NCBI GenBank assembly: GCA_000310025.1
Contig: FN649751.1
Coordinates: 5,768,817-5,832,816, forward strand
DNA length: 64,000 bases
Source: Ectocarpus siliculosus
Taxonomy: Eukaryota; Sar; Phaeophyceae; Ectocarpales; Ectocarpaceae
Direction of reading: 5' to 3'
A model generated the notes under the pieces. The model had not been told where the DNA came from and searched no databases. It saw only the letters and a program-made list of their open reading frames with translations. A program made the translations under genes and the position numbers. Positions within the stretch are counted from its first letter, which is position 1; each line of letters opens with the position of its first letter. Shown here piece by piece: positions 1 to 11,800 of the stretch.

Positions 1-135
1 ACAAGCTTTTGTCGAACCCCCGTCGACATAAAGCAGATAGAGTCACCCCCCCTCCCCCCCCCTCTCGCGTGATCGTGCCCCCATAACACAACCCCCCCTC
101 TCCTCCTCGTCTCTTGCCTGAACTCCCACCACAAG

Positions 136-3100
136 ATGGCCACCGAGAGCCCATTGGCTAGCCTTTACAACGACCAGGCTCCCCTCGAGCACCACCACCT
201 GGCCATCATGTTCCAGATCCTCAGGAGGGAGGGGTGCGACATCTTGGGACACCTGGAGAAGCCCCAGAGGGTGAGAGCGGGAGACAGAGACAGAGAGACA
301 GAGAGTCGGCTCGAAGGCAGCGGCAGTGTTTGGTGGTGATCGATTGTGAAAGAGGGGTTCCGTGGGTACACCGGGGGAGGGGTCGCGCACGTGCCGCCGC
401 AGGATTTCGAGCGTGTAAGTGGGTGGTGTGATGTATGCGTAAGGCATCTTCTTCTCTCTTTGTGTTCCTCTCCGCCATTGCCTCTGCCTGCGGTACTTGC
501 CGCTATTTTTAGAAGCGAGCAGGATGCAGCATCGCCTATTTTTTGTTTGGTTCGCGGACATTGTTGGTGCCCCCTCACGTAGAAAGAATGCGTGCGTGCT
601 TTTCGTTTTCGGCCCGACGAGACCAATCGACCTCCTCTGTTGTCGCACAACACCGCATTTTTTCGCCGCCGCCGCCGATGTTGCCGTCGTCGTCTTATTC
701 CGGCTTATTCCTCTTCTCGCAGACGCGCATCCGAGAGGTGATGATCCAGGGCATCCTGGCGACGGAGATGTCGGAGCACGGGACGCACATCAGCAAGGTC
801 GACAAGCTCACCAACGACTTCCCGAGCATCACGCTCCGGGTGGGCGGTTGGGCCTCGGGGGACATCGGCCGCGGCACCGACCGGTCGAACCCGGGTCCCC
901 TGCTGTCCCCGCCCCAGCCCGGCGGCGGCGGCGGCGGCGGCAAGGAGGCCCTGGGCATGTCGTTTTCATCCATGGGGCCCCCTTCCATGCGGGGGGGTCC
1001 GCGGATGGGACCTCGTGCGCTGCTGCAGGTGCCCGGCGCCGAGGCCGCGGCCTTGGGCCTGGCGGACAGCGACAGGCTGGCGGTTGCGAGCGCACTGCTT
1101 CACGCGGCGGACCTTAGCTCCCCCGGCAGGCCGTTCGCCACGTGCAAGGTGTGGGTGCTGCGGCTGTTGGAGGAGTTCAAGTTCCAGGCCGAACAGGTGC
1201 GTGTGTGTGTTTGTGTGTGTCTTTATTATTAGCATCGACCGCGCTGCATAGCCGGCTGACCAATGGAAAGACGTCAGTCTTCTAGCGGGCGGGCGCGTGT
1301 GGGTTGCTTCAATTAGCATCGACCGCGGTATCCAACTGACCAGATGAAATGATTTTCGGTGGTTGCGTCGTTTTCGTGAAGGGTGGAAAAGGGGGGTGGA
1401 GGGAGCAGCGGCGAGTGACACGGGGGAAGTGAGTGAATGGCATTGGCGTTTGTTGTCGTTTTGCCGCACACGCGATGGTACTCTTGTTGAGCAAAAAAGC
1501 GCAGATCGGTGACACGCTTGGAGCTGCACCGGCATCTACACCCAGGTAAAAAGAAGCCCACCCTTCACGCGTGCCCCCCAACCATCCCCCCCTGGCGCTC
1601 CCACCTCTCCCCAACCCCCCTTACGCTCCTACTTCCCCGTGTCCCGTTCGTTCCCTGCCTCCTTTCCTCCGTTCGTGTGCTATCAGGAGAGGCAGCGTGG
1701 CCTGCGGGTGACGGTGTTGGAGGGCCCGCCCTCCGCGTCACAGCCGGGCTTCATCGACGCCTTCCTCCTTCCGTTCTTCACGGCCCTGCTGCCGATAGCC
1801 CCTGGGCTGGCGGACGAGTACATCCCCAATCTGCAGGACAACAGGTGAAAGGACGGGGTCTTAATTTGACCCTAAACCTACTTGCATATCCCTAGCTCTT
1901 CCTCCACCTCGGTGTGACGGACTCCGGAAAGATGGATGACGGACTCCACTGGTTCATTGGAAAGAGACCGAGGGAAAGGGGGCGCCCACGATGAGCCGCA
2001 CGCCGCCGCTTCTTCAGTTTTTGTGTCCAGGAGCGTTTTTGCGGAAGGATGCGTGATACTTGCTCCATTTCGTGATCTGGTTCCGATATGTTGTAGCCGC
2101 TGCGTCTGTTTGGTTGTGCCGCGGAAGTTTAAGAGCGCGCCACCTCCGGTCGCTGCTATTTACGATAAACCTGGTTTCCGGCGATGAATGCATGCATAGA
2201 CCTACACATTGCTGTGCAGTAGCGTGGGGCGGGTGTTGGAACTAACAACGTGTTGCGACTGCTGCTGTTGATTTTGTCGCCAGGGGTGCTATTCTTTCCT
2301 TGTTCAAAAATCCACATGGCGGCCGTGTATGTATTGGTGTGTGTGACGCCCTGGCGTATATAATCACATCCTTGCACGGATTGAATTTGTTTTCGCCAAT
2401 TCCCCCCCCCCCAACGCTGCACCATTGCACCAACCCCCCAGTAGTAGTGATTTCGTACCATTACAATGTATCGCTGGTTGGTGGCCATGTTTGCGTGTTT
2501 GCTCGTTCGTTAGTGGTCTCTCCACTGTGTGCCTTGTTCTGCCTCATACTTCCTGTTATTTTCGGCCTGGTCCCTCTTTGTCCTCGCCCTTTTTCATTTT
2601 ATTTTCATTTATTTTCTCTTCTCCTTACGGTTTCCATTTTTATTTTTTTCTCCTTTTTTTTTTCTCTTTTTTCTTTTTTTCTCTCTTTTTCTGTGCCAGA
2701 TGGCCTTGTCTCTGCTTGCGTTGTGAAGTACCAAGATTGAACCAAGGGGGTGTACCTCTTTCTCTCCGGCCCATGATAGATAGTGACTGCTAGTCTCAGT
2801 TGATACCTCGCATAGCGCGAAGAGGGAGCAGAGGATCCCAGAATATCTGTCGTTGATTTCTATTGACTTGCGGACCCCTCGGGGCCAGTTTATTTGAGTG
2901 TACCTTTTTAGGGTACGTTAACCTGTGACCACGGGAATCGACCGCGTCGAGTGTTGGATCAGTACGGACATACGAAGGTACTGGGTAGAGAGAGATCGGA
3001 ACGGTTTTTAATGTGAAGACAACAACAACAACAACCGTCCCTCTCCCCCTGCTTCTTCCCCTCAGGAACCAATGGGCCGCAATCGCAGAGCAAGAGGCTC

Positions 3101-3918
3101 AGCTCGCTTCCCCAGACAGAAGCAGCAACGTCGACAAGGCCGGCGACAGGAGCAGCACCGGGAGCGTGACCAGCACCGGCCCGGGCAGCGCGGGCGGCGG
3201 CGGCAGCGGCGGCGGCGTAGGCCGGCGAAACAGCGGCGGCGCGGACAGCAACGGCAACGGCGGGGGCGGCAGCGGCCTGCCGCCGCCGCCGCCGCCGCAG
3301 CTGTCGGGGTCGTCGTCGTCCCCGACGACTTTCGACGGGCAGCGGCGTTACAGCGGCGGCGCGATCGGCATCGCCAGCATGCTGGGCAGCCTGGGCACCG
3401 TCCCGACCGGCCGCTCGATCAGCGACGGCAGCATCGACAGGCGCGTCAGCAGCATCATCAGCACCTCCCCCGGGGTCCCGCCGGAGTTCCCGGGCTTGCG
3501 CGATGGAAGCGCCGGCGCCAGCGCGGGCGGCGGTGGCGGCGGGGCGGCCTGGAGACGGCAGAGCGCGATGGGGCCGGCGACCGGGGCAGGGCCCGAGTTC
3601 GGGTATCCGATGTGGCGGGGGGGTGCTGTTCGAGGAGCGAGCGTCCCGCTGGGGGGGGCAGGGTGGGGAGAGAGGACGGCGGGGGACGGGGAGATTGTGA
3701 GCGAGGCCACCGCGGCAGCCAAGGCACAAGGGATACCACCGGCACCAGCAGCGGCAGGCTCAGCAACAGGGTGGACGATTGATGTTGGTGGCGGCGGGGT
3801 CGCGGGAGAGGTCAAGGCCGAGGAGGCGGATTCGGAGGAGCAACAACAGGGGGGGGGTGAGGAGAGGCCGGAGGGGGGAGTCGAAGGACAGGCGCTGCCC
3901 GAGGCCTTGCCTGAATGA
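136..3918 (+). CDS. 3',5'-cyclic-nucleotide phosphodiesterase, C-terminal part (5' end outside window)
   Basis: Hydrolyses cAMP and/or cGMP; class I PDE family. Proposed exons are 136-270, 403-414 (12 nt), 723-1196, 1687-1844 and 3066-3918, all GT-AG with matching phases. Family motifs seen in order: SPLASLYND followed by LEHHH, ILATEMSEHG, then LLHAADLSSPGRPF, whose Asp is the second metal-binding Asp of the family, then a GLRVTVLE block and a helix ending in the NQW exon junction. The His/Asp metal site that begins the catalytic domain must lie upstream of base 1. Between ILATEMSEHG and the HAADLS motif sits an insert of about 100 residues rich in Gly, Pro and Ser, longer than usual. The last exon is a roughly 280-residue low-complexity tail rich in Gly, Ser and Glu with no domain I recognise. 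Intron 4 (1845-3065) is 1.2 kb. Substrate specificity cannot be read from this part. Confidence 0.85.
1225..1350. repeat. Two copies of a dispersed short repeat (ATTAGCATCGACCGCG family)
   Basis: Inside PDE intron 3, 1225-1280 reads TTATTAGCATCGACCGCG and continues through GGCTGACCAATGGAAAGACG. A second, more diverged copy lies at 1311-1350. Related copies occur at 24251-24300 and 45657-45710. All four share the order ATTAGCA, ACCGCG, an ACTGACCA/GCTGACCA core and then GATGAA/ATGAAAAGACG. No coding potential is evident; it is probably a remnant of a mobile element. Confidence 0.6.
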
Positions 3919-6290
3919 ATCGAGAAGAGTAAGCACGGACTGCTTGCTAGGGGGAGAGAACGAGGCACGATGTCTCGTGCATTTGGAAGGTGAAACTTGA
4001 TTAGTTTTTGGCGATTTGTTGTGTTCTTGCTTGTTGTGTGCTGGTTGCCGTTTTTTCACTGTCTGGGGTCAGGTCAAGTCAAAATCTGGGCATGGCTTGC
4101 TGTGTTTTCCTGGGGAGCTCTTTTTTCCCGCGCGAGGCACAAGGCGAAGCAGGCTTGGGCGGTGTAAGTAAAATGATTGGGGGGTTCTGGGTTGTAACTA
4201 TACGTGGCCTGGGAGCTCGTCATCCGTTCAAAAAAAATCTGAAAGGAGACGCCGCCTGCTGGGCTGCTGCGTGTCCTTGCGAAGATGATGTGCAGACAGC
4301 ACGTCACGGCCGCGCGTAGCGTGAGCGTATTGGTTTTGGGGAAACTGTGTGGTCCCGTCCGTCGTTTGTAGCATTTGTTCTTTGTTGTTGTGTGGGCTCG
4401 TTTATTGCATTGCCCCCCCCCTCCCCCCCCCGTTTTTTTGTGGTTATCTTGTTTAGTTTCCTTGGACATTCGATGCCTTTTTCAAGCGTTGTCCTGCACA
4501 CAGGCCGTGTATGAGAGTGTCCCAGGTTTTGGATCGTGGTTCCTACAGTACCCTTTTTTTCGTCTTGTCTCTGTCGCTGATGCGGGCTCCCCTTCGACAT
4601 GGCTATTTGTTTCGTTGGTCGTGGTGTCGTTTTCCCTTCTCAAGTTTTTGATTATTTTTTCACAGAACAGCGGCAGTCTTTGTCTCCGAGCTGGATCGTT
4701 GGGATGGGGGGTGATGTTGTGGTGTTCTGTTTTTTGTTTTGTCAAGAGATCCCCTGCCTCTTCCAGGAAAAATGTCGGGGTGGCCAGGCCCCGGTGGGTC
4801 GTGCTTGAAAGAGGCGGCTCTCGTGCGCGAGGGCAAAAGACGTTTATTTGCACCTTTTGATATCTCGGCTTCGTAAGATGACCGGTGTTTGCCTATGTGT
4901 TTGTAGGACTGCCTTTGTTAGGGAGTACAGCAGTACTTTTGCCTCACAAGGGGGGCTACGTGGCAAGCGGGTTAACAACCCGGCCGCCGATGAGTATTTT
5001 TTATTAGATTCCTGCGCGTTGTATCCGCAAGCATGGTTGTAATAGGGGCAGATCAGGCATACAACGCTTCTTTTTTTGAGTCGAATGGAGTCGCCAGAGG
5101 CAGCGGGGGGTGCAGAATTCTCGACGACGGTGTTGTTTTGTTGTGTACCCTAGCCTCGTGGCGTCCTTTAGAAGAACGGTTGGTAGCCTCTCGAAGGATT
5201 GAGATGCGGACTACGGGTAGAGTGCCGCACATCCCACACTGCCCTGGGTGTGTGTCACCTCGAGGAACATGGGGGTCAGTTTATGGCAAGAAAAGTACAT
5301 GCGAGCGACCGAAGTTTTTGCTCGAAACCGTGGAACCTCCCCCCCGCGGGAACGCGAGAAACAAGCGGCGGCTCTCTTTCGTGAGGTTCGATTGAAACTT
5401 GATCCGTTCGTGCCGAGGTTTCTTGTGACTGATGAAAACTGCTGTGCTGTTGAGACAAATTCCTTGACATCCCGCTCCGTTTAGATCCAGATGACCATGA
5501 GAGGTCTTGTTGCTGTGGCCCTTTGCCGGGGGCTTCGCGGCAGAACACGGTCACACTCCTATTCCATCGGCATCAAGCCACAGGTGGACACCCGCGATGG
5601 AACCAAAAAAGAATAAATACCCCTTGCAATACTGTACCGTCTTTCCTCGCAGCTCTATCTCCGCTAAGAGTTGTACTTTCGGGTTATACACGCAATTTTG
5701 TTTTGCGCCCCACCGCCGCTCAAGCTACTAACACCCACACAACGAAGCTAGTCAGAGAGCGGCATCCCCCTTTTTTCCCGCTCAAAGCAAAAAACAAGAT
5801 CCGGTCTTCTTGCTATGCCCCAAATGGTACATCGGAAAAAATACCTCTGTCTTCATCGTTGTTGAGGTGGTACACCAGCCTACCAAAGAACATGTCAAAC
5901 GAGCTTCTTTACGAACTGTCTCGTTTGCAAGTGCTACCACGAGCTGAGCGCACGGCGACACAGCACAAGGTCTAACCCTAATTAATTCTAGCTTTACACC
6001 CCCTTCTCCGAGGGATATCGTCGACAAGCTCTCCACGCACACCCAGATGGCAGGAGCCTTTCCACGTGTCGTTCACCGTCCCTCTGCGACAGCTTCCCAG
6101 AAAACAGTTGAAGCGAGTAGCCAACAGCACAGCAGTCGTCACTCGGGGCAAAAAAAAGTACAACACCATTAAACAAGGCAAGAGGGAAAAACTTGTGTGA
6201 ATTAAATTAGTTCGTCATGTACAAGCCACACAGCGGTCCAGGTCACGGCGCAAGTAAATAAGCACGGGTGTTGCCCACAACGATAGTGTC
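3919..6290. other. Convergent intergenic region
   Basis: This 2.4 kb stretch lies between the PDE stop and the minus-strand ORF at 6291. It is T- and G-rich at the left, with short homopolymers (poly-C near 4410-4428). No open frame in it resembles a known protein and no RNA gene was recognised. It probably holds the two 3' untranslated regions. Confidence 0.5.
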
Positions 6291-7313
6291 TTAAGAAGGA
6301 GCGCGTTCGTGGAACACCATTTCTCCGCACACCGCGGCCAACGCCAACAGGGCGCCGAACGTCCCGTGTCCCTCACGCGCCCACGCCCCCGCCGCGAAGC
6401 AAATGCCGCAAGACAAGCCCCTCCACCACGTGCGAATCGCCCGTTCCCTTAGCGACGGCCCTCGAACGCTTTTCGTTGTCTCAGCGACAGCAGCAGCAGT
6501 ACCAGCGCCGCCACCATCACCGCAACTACCGGCCTCAGCGCCTGCAACTCCAGGTCGAACTACTACTTTGATGCTCGGCGCCGAAGGAACGAAACCGCTA
6601 TCAGCGTCGCCAAGGTGAGGACCCTTGTCGTCACCAAGGCGAGGACCCTTGTCGTCAGCACCGCTCACACGCTCGTGGAACTGCGGCGTCGGCGGCGCTA
6701 CGCTGCGGCCTACATCCCCCACCTCCGCCTGCCGTGGCCGACGGAGCGGAGCGTCCTGCTTTCTCGCATCGCTTTCCGGCTTGTCGGCGAGTCGGCCGTC
6801 CGTCGTAGCCGTCCCCGAACACCGGTGAGAGTGGAGCGCGGGCGTTGTTGTTGTTGTGATTGTCACCTCGGGCTGCCAGGATTGCGACGCCATGCGCGAT
6901 CGCGATGGTCGTGATCGTGACGATTGCGACGACCCGGACACGTACAGGAACCGCTCGTGCTCATGCTGGTGGTGGTGCTGCTGAGGTTGTGGCTGCTGCT
7001 GACGCTGTGGCTGCTTCTCTCTTTGATGCGTATGGTGCTGATGCAGGTGCTCGGGCTGATGCACGTGCTTGTTCTCATTCCGGCGGGCTTGTTCAGTGAG
7101 CTGGGCAGCGCTGGAAAAGAAGACTCGGTCTGAGGGTCGCGCCCTCAAGCTACGTAGAATGCTTCCCAGGCGGTCCAAGTGCTGATCCTGGTGGTGCGGG
7201 AGGGTCGGAGTATATCCAAAAGGTAGTTGGGGTGTTGAAGCTGGTGTACAAGATGGGCTGCAGTCCTCCGTATGATCGGTGTGAGGCAAGGAGATCTGGT
7301 CCTCGACGGCCAT
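6291..7313 (-). CDS. Hypothetical His/Gln-rich protein with hydrophobic C-terminus
   Basis: A single long open frame of about 340 codons; the first ATG is at 7313 and the stop is at 6291. I recognise no family. The middle is rich in His, Gln and Arg (HQHHTHQREKQ region) and is followed by an acidic tandem motif (DDKGPRLG then DDKGPHLG). The C-terminus has Trp-rich and Ala/Leu-rich segments (RTWWRGLSCGICFAAGAWA, then a GALLALAAVCG stretch) that could be one or two membrane segments. A possible acceptor (ctgcag) lies just upstream of the ATG near 7330, so this may be the last exon of a longer gene whose 5' exons I cannot place. Length and hydrophobic end argue for coding, low complexity against; confidence is moderate. 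Confidence 0.45.
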   Translation of the reverse strand: MAVEDQISLPHTDHTEDCSPSCTPASTPQLPFGYTPTLPHHQDQHLDRLGSILRSLRARPSDRVFFSSAAQLTEQARRNENKHVHQPEHLHQHHTHQREKQPQRQQQPQPQQHHHQHEHERFLYVSGSSQSSRSRPSRSRMASQSWQPEVTITTTTTPALHSHRCSGTATTDGRLADKPESDARKQDAPLRRPRQAEVGDVGRSVAPPTPQFHERVSGADDKGPRLGDDKGPHLGDADSGFVPSAPSIKVVVRPGVAGAEAGSCGDGGGAGTAAAVAETTKSVRGPSLRERAIRTWWRGLSCGICFAAGAWAREGHGTFGALLALAAVCGEMVFHERAPS

Positions 7314-7325
7314 GTAAGACGTCAA

Positions 7326-8160
7326 ACCCTGCAGTATTGCCCACCTTTACCTTGGATGCGTCCCCTCCTACATATTGAACGAACTCCCGGGACCAAGGCA
7401 TGCGTCTCCAGCATGCAAGGAGGAAAAACTTGAGCAGGTCTCTCTCTTTCTGTGTCTCTCTTTCTCGTTCTAGCTCTCTCAATCTCTCTGTGTATGTCTG
7501 TCTCTCTGTCTCTCTTCTCTGTCTTCCGTATGTAGAGTTGGCTTTGATAGGCTCGAATTTCTTGCGCGCACTCCATCCTGTTCAGTTAATCCTTTGATCC
7601 ATCTCCTACCGATAGTATAACAGCAACTACAGACACGAGTCGCCACCGCCGTGCCTGGCACAATCTTGTCTGCGAAGACACTCGCGGCTGCTTTGTCGAG
7701 TGTGGATAGAGGCGTGGTGAGCCCATTGCCCACACATTTGTTTAGTAGTACGATGGACATTGGCAAAGAACTCTTGCCTAATGGGGCGATAGCGAGTAGG
7801 GTACAGCAGTACCTCCGCTTGTACTTCATATGCTCGCAAGCCGCGCCGCTACGTCTTGAATCACACATCCAGCACACTCACCGCTTCCTGCATCTTGCTT
7901 GGGAGAGACTCCATTGCCCAACCAGGAAGACGCTTTCGTCCTTACGCTTTTTTCTTGTCCCTCTCTTCCTTTCCTCTGTACAGCACTTCTGACTTCACCC
8001 TGCCTCCTCCCAATCCCAACTCCCAACTCCGAACTCCCCTCGTCCGCGGAGCGCGGAGCAACAGAGCGGTTCTGAATTTGCATTGTACCGCTTCGGAAGA
8101 ACTTATCGGCGCAATAGCGTTGTCGACGGTTTCGAGGAGAGCGCATGAGAGCCAGCACAG

Positions 8161-8208
<48 letters not shown>

Positions 8209-8868
8209 TTGCGAGCGCGCGTGTGCTACTTCTCGTCTCCTCCCTTTTCGTGTACGATTCCTCACAAGAGGTTGCTGGTTCATGGCTGTCACGGCCCCAA
8301 TGGTGAGAGGCTAGTCTGGACCTACACGAGCGCGCAACAGAGCTAGCTCATTTTTCACTTCGTTGGCAGAGAACGCCCGCAAGTGGCAAAATTCAGTCTC
8401 GAATGAAACAACGACAAGTCGTATCGAATTGGTAAATGTTTTTGGTTCTTCTAAGTCGTATTTCCGCTCACTCTGTCGAACCGTGGACGTGAGTTTTTGT
8501 GAACTGTAGTCGGCAAGGTTAGACTATTAGTCATGCTTGATGGACTTTCGAAGGCTTCTATTGTCCACCGGCGGACATGTAGACTATACGAAAGGACTTG
8601 TCGTCACCCCATTCCCCAATCATGACAGAGGCAGGCTCAGGGGCATTCATCGCTCTGGGAATGAACAACATATTGGCATGTGGTACTGTAAGCGTAGACC
8701 AGATGATACTCCCGAATCAAATGCCAACAACGGCATGTAAACAACGATACGTTGCGTAGTCCGGCATGGTGTGCAAATACGGGAATACTTTGTGCGCGTG
8801 TATAATCGAGGCCGCTGTTGCCTGCTACCTATGGTATCGGTTAGGAGGATCCCGACTACTCAAGAACG
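7326..8868. other. Intergenic region with CT microsatellite
   Basis: No gene could be supported here. The stretch contains a (CT)n run at about 8164-8205 and a shorter CT/GT-rich run at 7440-7525. It is probably a shared divergent promoter region for the minus-strand ORF and the IQ/WW gene. The 8206-8868 part may hold a 5' exon of the latter, but nothing identifies one. Confidence 0.4.
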
Positions 8869-11800
8869 ATGCTGAGCAAGCTCAGCAAGCAGCAGCACCT
8901 CGTCCTGCGAGAGCTCGAGCGAACAAAACGCCGCCTGCGGGAAGAGGTCTGGGCAAGAGAGGAAAAGACTACCAAGCACACCGCCCAACCGACGGATCCA
9001 GGGGACCCGTACACTTCGTGGTCGAGCTACCAAGCACGAGGCAGCAACGTTACCAGGCCTTCAAACAACGCTCCGGCGTCACCGTCGAAATGTTCGAGCA
9101 ACGAGCGGTCGGCGCAGATGACCGGTGCCAGAGCAGGACCAAACACCAGAGACGGTGCTCGCCTGAAAAGAAGCAGGACTGAAGCCGGGATGAGCCCTGT
9201 GGATGGTGGCGGTGCCGGTGCAGACAAAGCGAGATCGATGAAGCTGGGGGGGAAGAACCGATCACCTTGCCCTCCCACGAGGATAGACATGCTGCCCGTC
9301 ATGGCCTCCACTGGTGATTTACGTACAGAACCCTCAAGCTGATGAAAGGGGCAATGTTCATACACCTTATTTTTTGTGTAAGGTTGCTATTAATTGACCG
9401 CCTTACAGAACGGGCCCGCAATAATTAAGAAACATTCTGTTAAGAAAAAAAGGCTCAGACGTTTACGAGAAACAAGAAAAAAGGGCCAAGAAACACAGCT
9501 CAATGACGGCCACAACATAAGAAACGTCCCAGTAAGAAACATGATCGTGCGATACCCCCACAAAATAGGGGGAGGGTGTCCGATAAGAAACGTCTCACTG
9601 CTGCTGCTGCCATTCCCACCCCCTACCTAGCTCATGTAATTTATTGGTAGGGGCAGAGAGTGGTTATTTTCGCGGCACCCCCCACGCCCCAGCGCCGCCG
9701 CGGGCTGCGCTACCCACTGTTGCTGTACTGCTGTACTGCGACAATCCCCGATGTTCGCCTCACCAAGCTGTCCGTTTAATGCTGCATGATAAAGGCTTGG
9801 TGTTTTGTTTTCTTCGCCACAAATAAGAAATAAGAAAATAAGAGAATCAGCAGGATGCGACAGCCCGAGGGGAATATGAAATCCGTCTTGAGAAATTGGC
9901 CGACTTCAGCCGGCCCTTCTGCCCAACATAAGAAATTGAGGCTCCACCCGATTTTGATGTTTCTTTATCTCCGCACCCGTTCTGTATCGTAGTGGGATAA
10001 CTGCCACCATATTTTGATGAACGCGTCGTTTACCACAACCTAGTACGAGCTACGCGTGTAGACCAATCTTCAACAGGCCCAGCACACATCTGCATCTCTA
10101 CCCAGGTGAGTTGGCCTTGGAAGTCGGCCTTTCGAGCTTCCCCGTGGGCGACACGGGCTGGACCGTTCAGGACCGCCAGACAGGACAAGAGCCACAAAGT
10201 CAAGACAACCAACAGGCTCATATGCTCCCCGTGTTTCGCCTTCCGGAGGTTAGCAAGAACCCGGCGGGAGGGTTCGTGAGACGCCTACCTCGAGAAGAGA
10301 CCGAGCGCGAGCGGGAGTGCCGTGTCAAAGAGGCGGAGGAGCTAGACAAAATGAAGACAGCGCTAGGCCTGACGGACAGAGAGCTCGAAGCCCTGGAAGA
10401 CGAGTTGTTGCCCGGAAAGCACCGAGGAGGGAAGGACCCGGCAGTGTCGAGGCCGCTGAACGACGTCAGCAATCGTGACAGTCTAGCCCTAGAGAAGGAT
10501 CCCCAAGAACTGCTGTATGGCCCAGACTCTGCTATCATAGCCAAGCAGCAGCTGCAGCCGCCGCCGCAAGACACGTGGTCTACTTTCTCCCGCGGGGGCA
10601 AGCGAAGACGGGGCGGTGGCGGGCGGCGGGCAGCAGACACACGGCCAGAACGACACAGAAACGGCTTGTCACCAACCGGCGACGGCACCACCGTCTTGGA
10701 CCTTCCTACCCCAAGAGTGCTTCGTCGAACGCCTCACTCCACCCTCGGGGCCGAGCTCGCCGCATCAGCCGCTCTGTCGGTAAGACGCACCGGCGAAGGG
10801 AAAAAGACGGGGGCGTGGACGTCGACAGGCGACCTTGGTGGTGGAATTGCTTCAGGATCTATCCTCGGCACGACCGTGTCGACTGAGCGACTCGTCGTGG
10901 CGGCTGCAGACGCGGGCATGGTCAATCTTTTGGAGCTCCGGAGGGAGCTAGGGCGCAGCGTTGGACAGGTGAGGAATAGGGCTAGTCGGGGACAATGAGT
11001 ACATGAAAGAGTTGTAAATGGGAGCAAAATGACATATCTCAAGCGGTGTACAACATGAAACGTTTCCTATTGTATTGCATGGACACACGGACCGAGAAAT
11101 TCCGTTCGATAGGAGGGCCGTTCAATTTTCTTTTTTTGCTACAACCCCCGCAGGTGCGGTGTCTCGCGAGGGCAGTCAAGCTTGACGTTCAAGAAGTCAC
11201 GCGCCTCTGCCCGGTGCAGCACCCACGCGCGGTACGCTTCCTCCGCCGGTGGGCGTGCGAGCGGCTCGCCATCCTCGCGGACGAGATCCTCGTCTCTCGC
11301 GCCGCCGCCGCCCTGGAACGCTGGCGAAGAGCGTCGGCCGCAATTGCGATGGCAGAGCGCAAGGAGGCCTACCTCCGGTACCAGGGGAGCAGCAAGCTGC
11401 TGTTTTCATTGGACAAGGCGTACCTGCGCCGGCTGGCCAAGGGTTGGGTCCAGTGGGGAGCCTTCGTGGAGGCCGAGCGCGCGAGGGAGCGCCGCCTCCT
11501 CGAGTATTCGGCCGCAATTTTGATCCAGCGGGCAGTGCGAGGCTTCCAGGCGCGGCGCTTGCGCGCCTGGCTGAAGATGGTGGCCCAAGATAAACAACGC
11601 CACCTGGCCGCGGTCACGATCACGCGATACGCAAAGGGCAAGGTGGCGAGGGTGCGGTACGCGCGCCTCAAGGCCGGAATCGAGAGAGTAAGAGCCGGGG
11701 AGTTGCTGAGGCGCGTAGGGCGCGGGATGATTGGCAGGAGGAAGGGCAAGAGGTTGAGAGAGGACAGGGCGCGCTGGAAGGTGAGTGTGTATGAGAACCA

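Noticed and set aside
3348-3968. Long minus-strand open frames opposite the last PDE exon (also 2959-3729)
   Set aside because: They are GC-driven shadows of a low-complexity Gly/Ser exon and have only Ala/Pro/Arg-rich translations with no motif.
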